A stretch of DNA of 39,032 bases from JBHYGK01 sp051859045 (GCA_051859045.1 JBHYGK010000025.1:1-39032), one strand, 5' to 3'; numbered from the stretch's first letter, positions 1 through 8,216 are shown. Notes: generated by a model not told the origin, from the letters alone. Made by a program: numbers and translations.

Positions 1-45
1 CGCGGCGGCGGCGACGCGCCGGGCGGCCGGGGCGGGCGCCGCTGA
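1..45 (+). CDS. C-terminal tail of an upstream gene (partial)
   Basis: Reading from base 1 gives 14 Gly/Arg-rich codons ending in a TGA at 43-45. That TGA shares its last base with the ATG of the next gene (TGATG), the usual sign of translational coupling. The protein cannot be identified from 14 residues. DUF1704 genes in other proteobacteria often sit beside N-formylglutamate amidohydrolase or ATP-grasp genes, so one of these is a reasonable guess for the missing gene, but nothing here shows it. Confidence 0.4.
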   Translation, partial: RGGGDAPGGRGGRR

Positions 46-1325
46 TGCCCGCCGCGCCGGCCGCGCCGCTGACGCCCGAGCTCGCGCGCTTCGCCGCGCT
101 CGACGCGCGGATGGTCGCGGCGGCGCGGCCGATCCGGCTGCTGCAGGCGGTCAGCTGGCCGGCCGACCAGCAGGCGCTGTTCCTGGAGCGCTGGCGCCGC
201 GGCCACCACCGCCTGCCCGAGGTCGAGTACGCGCGGCCCGACCTCGGCGACGCCCGCGGCGAGCTCGAGGCGGTGCTGCGCGAGGCCGACCCGGCGCATC
301 CGATCGGCCTGTACCTGCAGCGCACCGCGGCCAGCTGGCTCACCGCCGCCGACCTGCTGGGCGCGCTCGGCAGCGCCGACGTCACCGGCCATTCGATCGC
401 GCTGTTCGGCCGCCCGGGCGACCCGCTGCCCGGCAGCGAGCTCAGCAACCTCGACGCCGCGCGCCACTTCATCGACGTCGCCGAGGAGCTCGACCGCACC
501 CTCGGCGGCGACCTCGAGGCCAGCCACCACATCCCCGCCGAGCAGCTGCGCGGCGAGCTGCAGGCCGAGCTCGACCGCTTCTTCACCCGCCACAGCGTGC
601 GCGTGGAGATCGACCCCGGCCTGATCGCCAAGGCCGCCGCCGGCCCCACCCGGATCCGCCTGCGCGGCAACACCGCCTTCAGCGAGTACGACCGCCACCA
701 GCTGCTCGAGCACGAGGCCTTCGTGCACACGCTGACCGCGCTCAACGGCCGCGAGCAGCCGCTGCTGGGCTCGCTGGCGCGCAACTCCCCGCGCACCACG
801 GCCACCCAGGAGGGCCTGGCGACGTTCGCCGAGCTGATCACCGGCGCCATCGACATCACCCGCATGAAGCGCATCAGCCTGCGCATCGTGGCGATCGACG
901 CCGCGCTGCGCGGCGCCGACTTCGTGGACGTCTTCGCGCTGTTCCTCGGCCACGGGCAGACCCCGGAAGACAGCTTCGCCTCGGCCCAGCGCGTGTTCCG
1001 CGGCTGCCCGGTCACCGGCGGCGCCGCGTTCACCAAGGACACCGTCTACCTGCACGGGCTGCTCGGCGTGCACACCTTCTTCCGCTGGGCGCTGCGCCAC
1101 CAGCGCCCGCGCCTGGCGCAGTGGGTGTTCGCCGGCAAGATGACCCTGCAGGACGCGTTCGCGTTCGAGCCGCTGTTCGAGGACGGCACGCTCGCCGCGC
1201 CGGCCTACCTGCCGCCGTGGGTGCAGCGCGCCCAGGGCCTGGCGGGGATGCTGGCGTTCTCGCTGTTCGCCAACCGCATCCGGCTCGACCGGGTCGACAT
1301 GGACGACCTGGTGCTCGGCCGCTGA
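45..1325 (+). CDS. DUF1704 / QEGLA-motif protein, putative zinc metallopeptidase
   Basis: This 426-residue protein has the two signatures of the family annotated as 'flavohemoglobin expression-modulating QEGLA motif protein' (DUF1704). They are an HExxxH-type metal motif, HEAFVH at residues 223-228, and TQEGLATFAE about 26 residues later (QEGLA 255-259), whose glutamate is the expected third zinc ligand. Eukaryotic DUF1704 members (MATCAP proteins) are tubulin tyrosine carboxypeptidases with the same HExxxH motif, so a metallo-carboxypeptidase-like activity is plausible here. The bacterial substrate is unknown. I see no signal peptide or membrane segment, so it is probably cytoplasmic. The start overlaps the preceding stop (TGATG). 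It converges on the membrane-protein gene, with both stops in one hairpin. Confidence 0.9.
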   Translation: MPAAPAAPLTPELARFAALDARMVAAARPIRLLQAVSWPADQQALFLERWRRGHHRLPEVEYARPDLGDARGELEAVLREADPAHPIGLYLQRTAASWLTAADLLGALGSADVTGHSIALFGRPGDPLPGSELSNLDAARHFIDVAEELDRTLGGDLEASHHIPAEQLRGELQAELDRFFTRHSVRVEIDPGLIAKAAAGPTRIRLRGNTAFSEYDRHQLLEHEAFVHTLTALNGREQPLLGSLARNSPRTTATQEGLATFAELITGAIDITRMKRISLRIVAIDAALRGADFVDVFALFLGHGQTPEDSFASAQRVFRGCPVTGGAAFTKDTVYLHGLLGVHTFFRWALRHQRPRLAQWVFAGKMTLQDAFAFEPLFEDGTLAAPAYLPPWVQRAQGLAGMLAFSLFANRIRLDRVDMDDLVLGR

Positions 1326-1359
1326 GCCCGCCGCGCCGGCGCGGGCGGCGCGCTCAGCG
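1320..1359. terminator. Bidirectional hairpin between convergent genes, containing both stops
   Basis: CGCTGAGC (1320-1327) pairs with GCTCAGCG (1352-1359), and the GC-rich interior can pair further (GCCCGC 1326-1331 with GCGGGC 1341-1346). Each outer arm contains one gene's TGA. There is no T-tract. Confidence 0.45.
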
Positions 1360-2721
1360 CGCGATCGCCTCGAGGCCGCCGTCGGGCCGCACGCGGTGGG
1401 TCGCCGCGGCCTCCTCGGCCACCACCGACACCCGGTTCCCCAGCGGCACGCCCGCGTAGGCGGGGATCTCGAACGCCAGCCGCCGCACCCGCCAGTCGAT
1501 CCCCTGGTCGACGCTCCACAGCCGAAGCTCGCCCGCGTGGCCGCGCGCCGCCTCGGCCAGCGCGGGCGAAAACGCGGCCTGGAAGCGGCCGACGGCCAGC
1601 ATCTCCTTCTGCACGTTGGCCCCGTGCAGCACCAGCATCGCCAGCGGCAGCGCGAGCGCGAGGCGCACGCCGCGGCCGCCGCGGGCCAGGGCGAGCGCCA
1701 GCCCCGCGGCCAGCGCGGCGGCCAGCGCGTAGCCGTACTGGTTGGCCGAGAAGCCCAGCACCAGCACGGGCCCGGGGGCCGCGACGCCGGCCGCGAGCAG
1801 GGCCAGCGCCCAGCGCGGGCGCACCCGCCACAGCGCGCCCAGCACCAGCGCGGCGGCGAGCGCGGCCGGGGCCAGCCGCTGCAGCGGCAGCGCGAGCATC
1901 CCGGCGGGCTCGAAGCGCTGCCAGAGGTAGGGGAACAGCTGGTACTCCAGCCAGCGCGCCGGCGGCGTGGCCACGCCCCAGCCGTAGCCGGTGGCCTCGG
2001 GGCGGGCGCCGAGGATCGCGTCCCAGCGCAGCCCGAGGTAGGCCAGCGCGACCACGCCGGCGGCGAGGGTCGCGGCCAGCCATGCCCGGCGGAAGCCCGA
2101 CAGCGCCCAGCCCACCGCCAGCAGCGCGGGGATCGACAGCGCCGATTCCTTGGCCAGCAGGCCCAGGGCGGTGGCGGTCGCGGCCAGGCCCGCCGCGGCG
2201 GCGAGCCGCGCGCCGCCCACCGGGCCCGTCGGCGCGGCCGCCCCGCGCGCGCCGTCCAGCCACGACACGCCCAGCGCCCCCAGCAACGCCAGGGCGAGCC
2301 ACAGCAGGTCGCCCAGCGTGCCCACCCAGCCGTGCACGTACGCCACCTGCGGATGCAGCACGAACAGCAGCGCGGCCCCCGCGGCCACGCGCGGGCCGTG
2401 GCCGTGCAGGCGCAGCAGGCCGGCGAGCAGCAGGGCGTTGAGCGTGCCCAGCGCGACGATCGCGGCGTGGAAGGCCTGCGGCGCCTCGAACAGCGCCCGC
2501 GACAGCGCCATCCAGGTCCGGAAGGTCAGCGGCCGCCACTGGAACACCGCCCAGTCCGTCCAGCCGGTCCCCGACCCCGCCGGCTGGTGCGCGAACACCG
2601 CCCACTGCAGCTCGTCGTGGCTGAAGTAGCCCGGGTTCGCGACGAGGGCGGCCTGCGCCAGCAGCAGGATGCCCAGCAGGGCGAGCACGGCGGCGGATCG
2701 GCGGGCGGGGGAGGCGGGCAT
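1354..2721 (-). CDS. Polytopic inner-membrane protein, GT-C glycosyltransferase-like
   Basis: A 455-residue protein of mostly hydrophobic helices (about ten or more membrane segments), with an N-terminal signal-anchor at residues 9-28. The first periplasmic loop carries an acidic motif, NPGYFSHDELQW (D36, E37), in the place where GT-C-fold glycosyltransferases that use polyprenyl-phosphate sugars keep their catalytic acidic residues. The last 80 or so residues form a soluble tail. That supports a GT-C-like membrane enzyme of envelope glycan assembly, but I cannot assign a donor or acceptor, and overall similarity to a named family is not obvious. No clear Shine-Dalgarno precedes the ATG at 2721. 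It is divergent from maeB, with 167 bp between. Confidence 0.7.
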   Translation of the reverse strand: MPASPARRSAAVLALLGILLLAQAALVANPGYFSHDELQWAVFAHQPAGSGTGWTDWAVFQWRPLTFRTWMALSRALFEAPQAFHAAIVALGTLNALLLAGLLRLHGHGPRVAAGAALLFVLHPQVAYVHGWVGTLGDLLWLALALLGALGVSWLDGARGAAAPTGPVGGARLAAAAGLAATATALGLLAKESALSIPALLAVGWALSGFRRAWLAATLAAGVVALAYLGLRWDAILGARPEATGYGWGVATPPARWLEYQLFPYLWQRFEPAGMLALPLQRLAPAALAAALVLGALWRVRPRWALALLAAGVAAPGPVLVLGFSANQYGYALAAALAAGLALALARGGRGVRLALALPLAMLVLHGANVQKEMLAVGRFQAAFSPALAEAARGHAGELRLWSVDQGIDWRVRRLAFEIPAYAGVPLGNRVSVVAEEAAATHRVRPDGGLEAIAR

Positions 2722-2837
2722 GGGGCGCGGGCGTGGGCGGCCGTGGCGGCCGGGCCCGCATGCTAGCCGAGCCGGGCCTCGCCCGCCCCGGCGCGGCGGC
2801 CATACGCCGGCGTCGCCGGCGGGGTCGCGCGGGCGGC

Positions 2838-2843
2838 TACAAT
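2838..2843 (+). promoter_or_regulatory. Putative -10 element (TACAAT) for maeB
   Basis: TACAAT differs from TATAAT at one base and lies 45 bp upstream of the maeB ATG. No convincing -35 hexamer is visible 16-18 bp upstream, where the DNA is almost pure G/C. Confidence 0.5.
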
Positions 2844-2888
2844 CGGCCTCCCTCCACGGCGCGCCGCCCGCGCCGACCCAGGCATCCC

Positions 2889-5165
2889 ATGTCCCAGACC
2901 GACCTCAAGAGCGCCGCCCTCGACTACCACCGCCTCTCGCCGCCCGGGAAGATCAAGGTCGTCCCGACCAAGGCGATGGTCACCCAGCGCGACCTCGCCC
3001 TGGCCTACTCGCCGGGCGTGGCCTTCGCCTGCGAGGCGATCGTCGAGGACCCGACGTCGGTCAGCGACCTCACCGCCCGCGGCAACCTCGTCGGCGTGAT
3101 CACCAACGGCACCGCGGTGCTGGGCCTCGGCGCGATCGGCCCGCTCGCGGCCAAGCCGGTGATGGAAGGCAAGGGCGTGCTGTTCCAGAAGTTCGCCGGC
3201 ATCGACGTCTTCGACATCGAGATCGAGGAGCGCGACCCCGACAAGCTGGTCGAGATCATCGCCTCGCTCGAGCCCACCTTTGGCGGCATCAACCTCGAGG
3301 ACATCAAGGCGCCGGAGTGCTTCATCGTCGAGCGCAAGCTGCGCGAGCGCATGAAGATCCCGGTCTTCCACGACGACCAGCACGGCACCGCGATCATCGT
3401 CGGCGCCGCGGTGCTCAACGCGCTGCACGTGGTGGGCAAGAAGATCGACGAGGTGCGGCTCGCGGTCAGCGGCGCCGGCGCGGCCGGCATCGCCTGCCTC
3501 GACATGCTGGTGGCCCTGGGCCTGCCGCGCGAGCACATCCTGGTGGTCGACCGCGACGGCGTGCTGCACACCGGGCGCACCGACCTCAACGAGGGCACCG
3601 AGCGCTACGCCCGCGCCACCGACGCGCGCACGCTGGCCGACATCGTCAAGGGCGCCGACATGTTCCTCGGCCTCTCGGCCGGCAACGTGCTCAAGCCCGA
3701 GATGCTGCTGGAGATGGCGCCGCGCCCGATCGTGCTGGCCCTGGCCAACCCCACGCCCGAGATCGAGCCCGGCCTGGCGCGCACCACGCGCCCCGACGCC
3801 ATCGTCGCCACCGGCCGCTCGGACTTCCCGAACCAGGTCAACAACGCGCTCTGCTTCCCCTACATCTTCCGCGGCGCGCTCGACGTCGGCGCCACCACGA
3901 TCAACGAGGCCATGAAGCTCGCCTGCGTGAAGGCGATCGCCGAGCTGGCGCGGATGGAGGCCACCGACCTCGGCGGCGCCTACGCGGGCGACACCCCGAC
4001 CTTCGGCCCCGACTACCTCATCCCGCGTCCGTTCGACCCCCGCCTGCTGGCGGTGCTGGCGCCGGCGGTGGCCGAGGCCGCCATGGCCAGCGGCGTGGCC
4101 TCGCGCCCGATCGCCGACATCGAGGCCTACCGCGACCGCCTCAACCAGCAGGTCTACCGCACCGGCCTGCTGATGAAGCCGGTGTTCGACCGCGCCCGCG
4201 CCGACACCAAGCGCGTGGTGTACGCCGAGGGCGAGGAGGAGACCGTGCTGCGCGCCGTGCAGACCGTGGTCGACGAGCGCCTCGCGCGGCCGATCCTGAT
4301 CGGCCGCCCGGCGGTGATCGAGGCGCGCATCCAGCGCCTGGGCCTGCGCATCCGCGCCGGCGTCGACTTCGACCTCACCAACATCGACGACGACCCGCGC
4401 TTCAACGACTACTGGCAGCTCTACCACGAGATCATGCAGCGCCACGGCGTGAGCCCGGCCGCGGCCAAGGCCGTGGTGCGCTCGCGCGGCACCGTGATCG
4501 CGGCGCTGATGGTGCGCCGGGGCGAGGCCGACGCCATGCTCTGCGGCATCGTCGGGCGCTACGACAAGAAGCTGGCCTACGTGGTCAACGTGATCGGCCG
4601 CGACGCCGGCGTGGCCTCGAGCTCGGCGATGTCGGCGGTGCTGTGCGAGAAGGGCGTGTTCTTCTTCACCGACACCCACGTGCAGGTCGACCCGACCGCC
4701 GAGCAGATCGCCGAGGCCGCGCTGCAGGCCACCTGGCGCCTGAAGCTGTTCGGCATCGAGCCGAAGGTGGCGATGATCTCGCACTCCAACTTCGGCACCC
4801 ACGACAGCCCCAGCGCGCGCAAGATGCGCGTGGCGCTCGAGCTCATCCGCGCGCGCGCGCCGAAGCTCGAGATCGAGGGCGAGATGCACGTCGACGCCGC
4901 GCTCAACCAGGACATCCGCGAGCGGATGTTCCCGAACTCCCGGCTCGAGGGGCGCGCCAACCTGCTGGTGTTCCCCAACCTCGACGCGGCCAACACCGCC
5001 TACAACATCACCCGCTCGATGACCGACGGCGTGGGCCTGGGCCCGATCCTGATGGGCGTGGCGCATCCGGCCCACGTGCTCACCCCCAGCGCCACCGTGC
5101 GCCGGGTGGTGAACATGACCGCGATCTCGGCGGTCGAGGCGCAGATCCGCCAGCAGCGCGCCTGA
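2889..5165 (+). CDS. maeB: NADP-dependent malic enzyme with phosphotransacetylase-like domain
   Basis: The 758-residue product is the large two-domain malic enzyme, which oxidatively decarboxylates L-malate to pyruvate and makes NADPH in the cytoplasm. Residues about 1-430 are the catalytic part: the opening motif YHRLSPPGKI, the LAYSPGVA segment, the metal-site stretch VFHDDQHGTA, and the AVSGAGAAGIA dinucleotide fold. Residues about 430-758 form the phosphotransacetylase-like domain, which in E. coli MaeB is regulatory rather than catalytic. The start is the ATG at 2889; a longer in-frame reading to 2733 adds only low-complexity Arg/Pro sequence and would start upstream of the -10. It feeds pyruvate to the complex encoded by aceE downstream, although the genes are not co-transcribed. 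Confidence 0.95.
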   Translation: MSQTDLKSAALDYHRLSPPGKIKVVPTKAMVTQRDLALAYSPGVAFACEAIVEDPTSVSDLTARGNLVGVITNGTAVLGLGAIGPLAAKPVMEGKGVLFQKFAGIDVFDIEIEERDPDKLVEIIASLEPTFGGINLEDIKAPECFIVERKLRERMKIPVFHDDQHGTAIIVGAAVLNALHVVGKKIDEVRLAVSGAGAAGIACLDMLVALGLPREHILVVDRDGVLHTGRTDLNEGTERYARATDARTLADIVKGADMFLGLSAGNVLKPEMLLEMAPRPIVLALANPTPEIEPGLARTTRPDAIVATGRSDFPNQVNNALCFPYIFRGALDVGATTINEAMKLACVKAIAELARMEATDLGGAYAGDTPTFGPDYLIPRPFDPRLLAVLAPAVAEAAMASGVASRPIADIEAYRDRLNQQVYRTGLLMKPVFDRARADTKRVVYAEGEEETVLRAVQTVVDERLARPILIGRPAVIEARIQRLGLRIRAGVDFDLTNIDDDPRFNDYWQLYHEIMQRHGVSPAAAKAVVRSRGTVIAALMVRRGEADAMLCGIVGRYDKKLAYVVNVIGRDAGVASSSAMSAVLCEKGVFFFTDTHVQVDPTAEQIAEAALQATWRLKLFGIEPKVAMISHSNFGTHDSPSARKMRVALELIRARAPKLEIEGEMHVDAALNQDIRERMFPNSRLEGRANLLVFPNLDAANTAYNITRSMTDGVGLGPILMGVAHPAHVLTPSATVRRVVNMTAISAVEAQIRQQRA

Positions 5166-5181
5166 GCCGCGCGCCGCTCAG
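5162..5181. terminator. Short hairpin containing both stop codons (maeB / STAS)
   Basis: CTGAGC (5162-5167) pairs with GCTCAG (5176-5181) over an 8-nt GC loop. Both TGA stops sit in the arms. The stem is short and there is no T-tract. Confidence 0.35.
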
Positions 5182-5567
5182 TCCTCGGCGGCCCCGCCGT
5201 CGAGGACCCGGCGCTGCATCGCGTCGAGGTAGGCGTCGGCCTCGGCCACCGAGCTGAAGATCTCCGACAGCGGCACCGCCTTCACCACGTCGAACACCTT
5301 CTGGATCTGCGGCTGCGGGTTGAGCACCAGCACCTTGCCGCCGCGCGCGGCGAGCGCCTTGCGCGCCTTGAAGATCGAGCGCAGGCCGGCGGAGGAGATG
5401 TACTCCAGCGCGCCGAGGTCGAGCACCAGCGCCGCCACCCGTTCGTCCGCCAGCAGCGGCGCCAGCGCCGCGTCGAGCGCGCCGAAGGTGTGGGTGTCGA
5501 GGCGGCCGCCGAGGGTGACGCGGGGCTTGGGGGTGTCGGCCTGGCCGACGTGCATCTCGAGGTCCAT
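5178..5567 (-). CDS. STAS-domain anti-sigma-factor antagonist (RsbV/SpoIIAA type)
   Basis: A 129-residue single STAS domain. The conserved block LDLGALEYISSAGLRSIF (residues 49-66) holds the phosphorylatable serine pair Ser58-Ser59, the site switched by HATPase kinases and PP2C phosphatases in partner-switching systems. It lies just downstream of, and on the same strand as, the phosphatase/kinase gene (43 bp from that stop to this ATG), so the two are very likely one operon and direct partners. A clear AGGAG stands 7 nt before the ATG at 5567. No sigma factor or separate anti-sigma gene is nearby, so the final output is unknown. HsbA-type antagonists can instead act on c-di-GMP enzymes, which are plentiful in this window. 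Confidence 0.9.
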   Translation of the reverse strand: MDLEMHVGQADTPKPRVTLGGRLDTHTFGALDAALAPLLADERVAALVLDLGALEYISSAGLRSIFKARKALAARGGKVLVLNPQPQIQKVFDVVKAVPLSEIFSSVAEADAYLDAMQRRVLDGGAAED

Positions 5568-5581
5568 GGCGCGGGGCTCCT

Positions 5582-5602
5582 GGGTGGCGGGTGGCGGGTG
5601 GA
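5582..5602. repeat. Three tandem 7-bp units (GGGTGGC, GGGTGGC, GGGTGGA)
   Basis: The units fill the gap between the phosphatase/kinase stop (5610) and the STAS start (5567), just upstream of the STAS Shine-Dalgarno on the minus strand. Gain or loss of a unit could change coupling between the two genes; this is speculation. Confidence 0.6.
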
Positions 5603-5609
5603 AGGAGGG

Positions 5610-8024
5610 TCAGGCGGCGGGCACGCGCAGCGCGACCGTCAGCACGTTGTGGCGGCCCTCGCGGGCGTAGTCGACGCGCTCGGCGAGCTCGCGCACCAGG
5701 AACACGCCGAGCCCGCCCACCGGCCGGTCGGCGATGTCGGCGTCGAGGTCGGGCGCCGGCGCCTGCAGCGGGTCCCAGGGCGCGCCGTCGTCGCGGAACG
5801 CCAGCACCAGCAAGCCGTCGTCCAGCGCCAGCTCGACCTCGACCTGGTGCGGCTGGCCGGCCTCGAAGCCGTGGTCCATCGCGTTGGCGACGACCTCCTC
5901 GACCACCAGCCGCACGTCGTGCAGCAGCGCGTCGGGCAGGCCCTGGCGCGCGAGCAGGGCGTCGATGCCGTCGGTGAGCTCGCGCAGGCGCCAGCGCTCG
6001 TTGGGCACCGCGACGCGGTGGCGCAGGCCCGCGGGCGCCGCGTCGGCGCGGCCGAAGCTCAGCGCCAGCACGGTGATGTCGTCGGAGGGCTCGGCGCCGT
6101 CGGCGAAGGCGTGCACGGCGTCGACCACCGCGCGGCACTGCGCGGTGGCGTCGAGCGCCGGGTCGAGCGCGGCCAGCAGGCGCTCCACGCCGAACGGGCG
6201 CAGCGCGCCGTCGAAGGCCTCGGTGACGCCGTCGGTGTAGAGCACCAGCGTGTCGCCCGGGGCGAGCATGCCGGCCCAGCCCTCGAACGCGACGTCCTCC
6301 TCGATGCCCAGCGGCCCGCCCGGCTGCACGTCGAGCAGCTCGGCGCGGCCGTCGCGATGCAGCAGCACCGGCGGCTCGTGGCCCGCGCTGGCCAGCTCGA
6401 CCATGCCCGAGCCCGGGTCGAACACGCCGCACAGCACGGTGGCGAACATGCAGGTGTCGTTGCCGGCGGCGAGCCGGCGCGCGGCCCGCGCCAGCGCCAT
6501 CCCCGGCACCGCGGTGGCGCGCGCCGCCGACTCCAGCACCGCCACGGTGCGCGCCATGAACAGCGCGGCCGGCACGCCCTTGTCGCTGACGTCGCCGATC
6601 GCGAACCACAGCAGGCCGTCCTCGCGCCGGAAGAACGCGTAGAAGTCGCCGCCCACGGCCTTCGCCGGCTCGAGCAGCGCGTGCACCTCGAGGTGCGCGT
6701 CGCCGGCGTCCAGCGCGGTGCCGGCGGGCAGCATCGCCAGCTGGATGTCGCGCGCGATCGACAGCTCGCTCTCGATCTTCTGCCGCTGCGCGCCGAGGTC
6801 GCCGATCTGTTCCACCTGGGCGCGGATCGACACGCGCGCGGCCTCGAGCGCATGCGCCAGCACGCCGACCTCGTCGCGCGCGCCCGCGGCCGACACCGGC
6901 GAGGCGTAGTCGCCGAGCTCCAGCCGGCGCGCCGCCTGCGCGAGCGCGGCGATCGGATCGCTGACCCGGCGCGCCATCCGGTTGATCAGCAGCACCGTCG
7001 CCAGCAGCAGCACCAGCGCGCTGCCGCCGATCCAGCGCCGCGCGGCGCGCAGCTCGGCCAGCACCGCGTCGCGCTCGAGCGTGGCCAGCACGCCCCAGCC
7101 GGTGGCCCCGACCGGGGCGTAGCGGCTGATGCGCTCGGCGCCGTCGCGCGCATCGACGTGCGCGAACAGCCGCGGCGCCGCGTCGGCGTGGGCCTCGAGC
7201 GCCTGGCGCAGGTCGGCGCGGCCGGCCGCGCCCACCAGGTCGGCCAGCGAGGTGCGCAGCGCGTGGCGCGCGTCGGGATGCAGCGCCAGCGTGCCGCCGG
7301 GCGCCACCAGCACGACCTCGAGGCCGGGCTGGGCGTGCAGCGGCGCCAGCACCCGCGCCAGCTCGTCCACCGGCACGTCGAGGCTGGTCATCCCGACCGC
7401 GCGGCCCAGCGCGTCGTGGATCGGCCGGTTCCAGGTGCTCACCCAGAGCCCGCCGGCGGTGTCGTTGTAGTAAGGCTCCGACCAGCGTCCGGCCGCGGCG
7501 GCCAGGGTCTCGGTGAACCAGCGCTGCTCGCGCCAGGCGTAGCCGGTGGCCTGGAAGTCGCGGTCCTCGACCCCGATGCGCGGGTGCGCGGCGAAGTAGC
7601 CCATCGCCGGCGCGCCGTCGCCGAAGGCGCCGGGCTCCAGGCCGAGGAAGCCGCCGCTGGCGCTGGGGTCGGCGGCGACCAGCGCGCGCAGCACGCGGAT
7701 CGCGTCGTCGCGGTCGTGCGCGGTGGTGGCGAGGCGCGCCACGCCGTCGCCGGTGATCTGCACCGACACCAGCGCGGCGTCGAGCTGCATCGCGGCCTCG
7801 GCGGTGGCGCGCTCCAGGCCGTCGACCGCCGAGCGCTCGATCAGCCGCGAGGCCGCCACCCAGGCCGCGCCGCTGGTGAGCGCGAGCATCGCGAAGGCCA
7901 GCGCGCCGAACCACAGCGCCACGCGGAAGCGCAGCCCGCGCCACCACGGCAGGTCGAGCGCCGCCGCGGCGTCGCCCCCCGCCCGGGCCGTGGCCTCGAC
8001 GTCCTTCGCCTGCGTTCGGTCCAT
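5610..8024 (-). CDS. Cache-HAMP-PP2C (SpoIIE) phosphatase fused to RsbW-like HATPase
   Basis: This 804-residue inner-membrane sensor has a membrane helix at 33-58, a periplasmic Cache-like sensor at about 60-325, a second helix at 331-347, a HAMP segment ending near 400, a PP2C/SpoIIE domain at about 425-660 and an RsbW-type ATPase at about 670-800. PP2C metal residues are present: D460 in GGDF, D478 in IGDVSDKG, D598 in YTDG, and SDD near 648. The HATPase has an N-box-like EEVVANAMDHG (709-719) and a glycine motif VGGLGVFLVREL. Phosphatase and kinase for the adjacent STAS protein are thus on one chain. The start is the ATG at 8024, with GGGGAG just before it; the in-frame extension to 8174 runs into the CATACGTATG palindrome and is low-complexity. 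The periplasmic ligand is unknown. Confidence 0.9.
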   Translation of the reverse strand: MDRTQAKDVEATARAGGDAAAALDLPWWRGLRFRVALWFGALAFAMLALTSGAAWVAASRLIERSAVDGLERATAEAAMQLDAALVSVQITGDGVARLATTAHDRDDAIRVLRALVAADPSASGGFLGLEPGAFGDGAPAMGYFAAHPRIGVEDRDFQATGYAWREQRWFTETLAAAAGRWSEPYYNDTAGGLWVSTWNRPIHDALGRAVGMTSLDVPVDELARVLAPLHAQPGLEVVLVAPGGTLALHPDARHALRTSLADLVGAAGRADLRQALEAHADAAPRLFAHVDARDGAERISRYAPVGATGWGVLATLERDAVLAELRAARRWIGGSALVLLLATVLLINRMARRVSDPIAALAQAARRLELGDYASPVSAAGARDEVGVLAHALEAARVSIRAQVEQIGDLGAQRQKIESELSIARDIQLAMLPAGTALDAGDAHLEVHALLEPAKAVGGDFYAFFRREDGLLWFAIGDVSDKGVPAALFMARTVAVLESAARATAVPGMALARAARRLAAGNDTCMFATVLCGVFDPGSGMVELASAGHEPPVLLHRDGRAELLDVQPGGPLGIEEDVAFEGWAGMLAPGDTLVLYTDGVTEAFDGALRPFGVERLLAALDPALDATAQCRAVVDAVHAFADGAEPSDDITVLALSFGRADAAPAGLRHRVAVPNERWRLRELTDGIDALLARQGLPDALLHDVRLVVEEVVANAMDHGFEAGQPHQVEVELALDDGLLVLAFRDDGAPWDPLQAPAPDLDADIADRPVGGLGVFLVRELAERVDYAREGRHNVLTVALRVPAA

Positions 8025-8137
8025 GGCTCCCCGCCATCGCGTCGTCGCGCTCGCGGCGAGCCTCGTCCGCCGCCGCGGCCGCGTCAATCGGGGCCTGCCC
8101 GCGGCCGTGTCCCGCGCCTGTCCCGCGGCCACGCCCG

Positions 8138-8157
8138 GGGCTGTCCCGCGACAGCCC
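8138..8157. promoter_or_regulatory. Inverted repeat GGGCTGTC-N4-GACAGCCC upstream of aceE
   Basis: A perfect 8-bp inverted repeat with spacer CCGC. A CTGTCC...GGACAG repeat occupies the matching position upstream of the aceF-like gene (38644-38660), with its centre 29 to 29.5 bp before the CATACGTATG palindrome in both. It may be an operator or an RNA hairpin; conservation at the second locus favours an operator. Confidence 0.55.
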
Positions 8158-8168
8158 GGCGGGCCGCG

Positions 8169-8183
8169 TTCCATACGTATGCG
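8169..8183. promoter_or_regulatory. Putative PDH operator TTCCATACGTATGCG (aceE copy)
   Basis: This 15-mer, with perfect 10-bp palindrome CATACGTATG at 8172-8181, recurs exactly at 38674-38688 upstream of the lipoyl-domain gene. It is strikingly AT-rich for this DNA. It does not match the E. coli PdhR site (ATTGGTATGACCAAT type). The bound regulator is unknown. Confidence 0.7.
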
Positions 8184-8210
8184 TCGGGCTTCGCGCCGCC
8201 GGCCTTGCGC

Positions 8211-8216
8211 TAAACT
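8211..8216 (+). promoter_or_regulatory. Putative -10 element (TAAACT) for aceE
   Basis: It matches TATAAT at four of six positions and starts 39 bp after the first base of the CATACGTATG palindrome, the same distance as CAGAAT at the aceF-like gene. No good -35 is visible. The predicted leader is about 100 nt. Confidence 0.45.

Noticed and set aside
2763..5075. 770-codon open frame antisense to maeB
   Set aside because: Same kind of His/Val/Asp-rich shadow composition; no start signal or recognisable domain.
8025..8174. N-terminal extension of the PP2C/HATPase protein to an ATG at 8174
   Set aside because: The extra 50 residues are low-complexity, and the start codon would lie inside the CATACGTATG palindrome shared with the aceF-like gene. 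The ATG at 8024 is preceded by GGGGAG and suits the receptor topology.
8169..8183. Canonical E. coli-type PdhR site
   Set aside because: The palindrome lacks the TGGT...ACCA arms of PdhR/FadR-type sites, so a shared name is not justified.
5490..8213. 907-codon open frame antisense to the PP2C/HATPase gene
   Set aside because: Arg/Gly/Ala/Val repeats with no domain; the minus-strand gene has clear catalytic motifs throughout.
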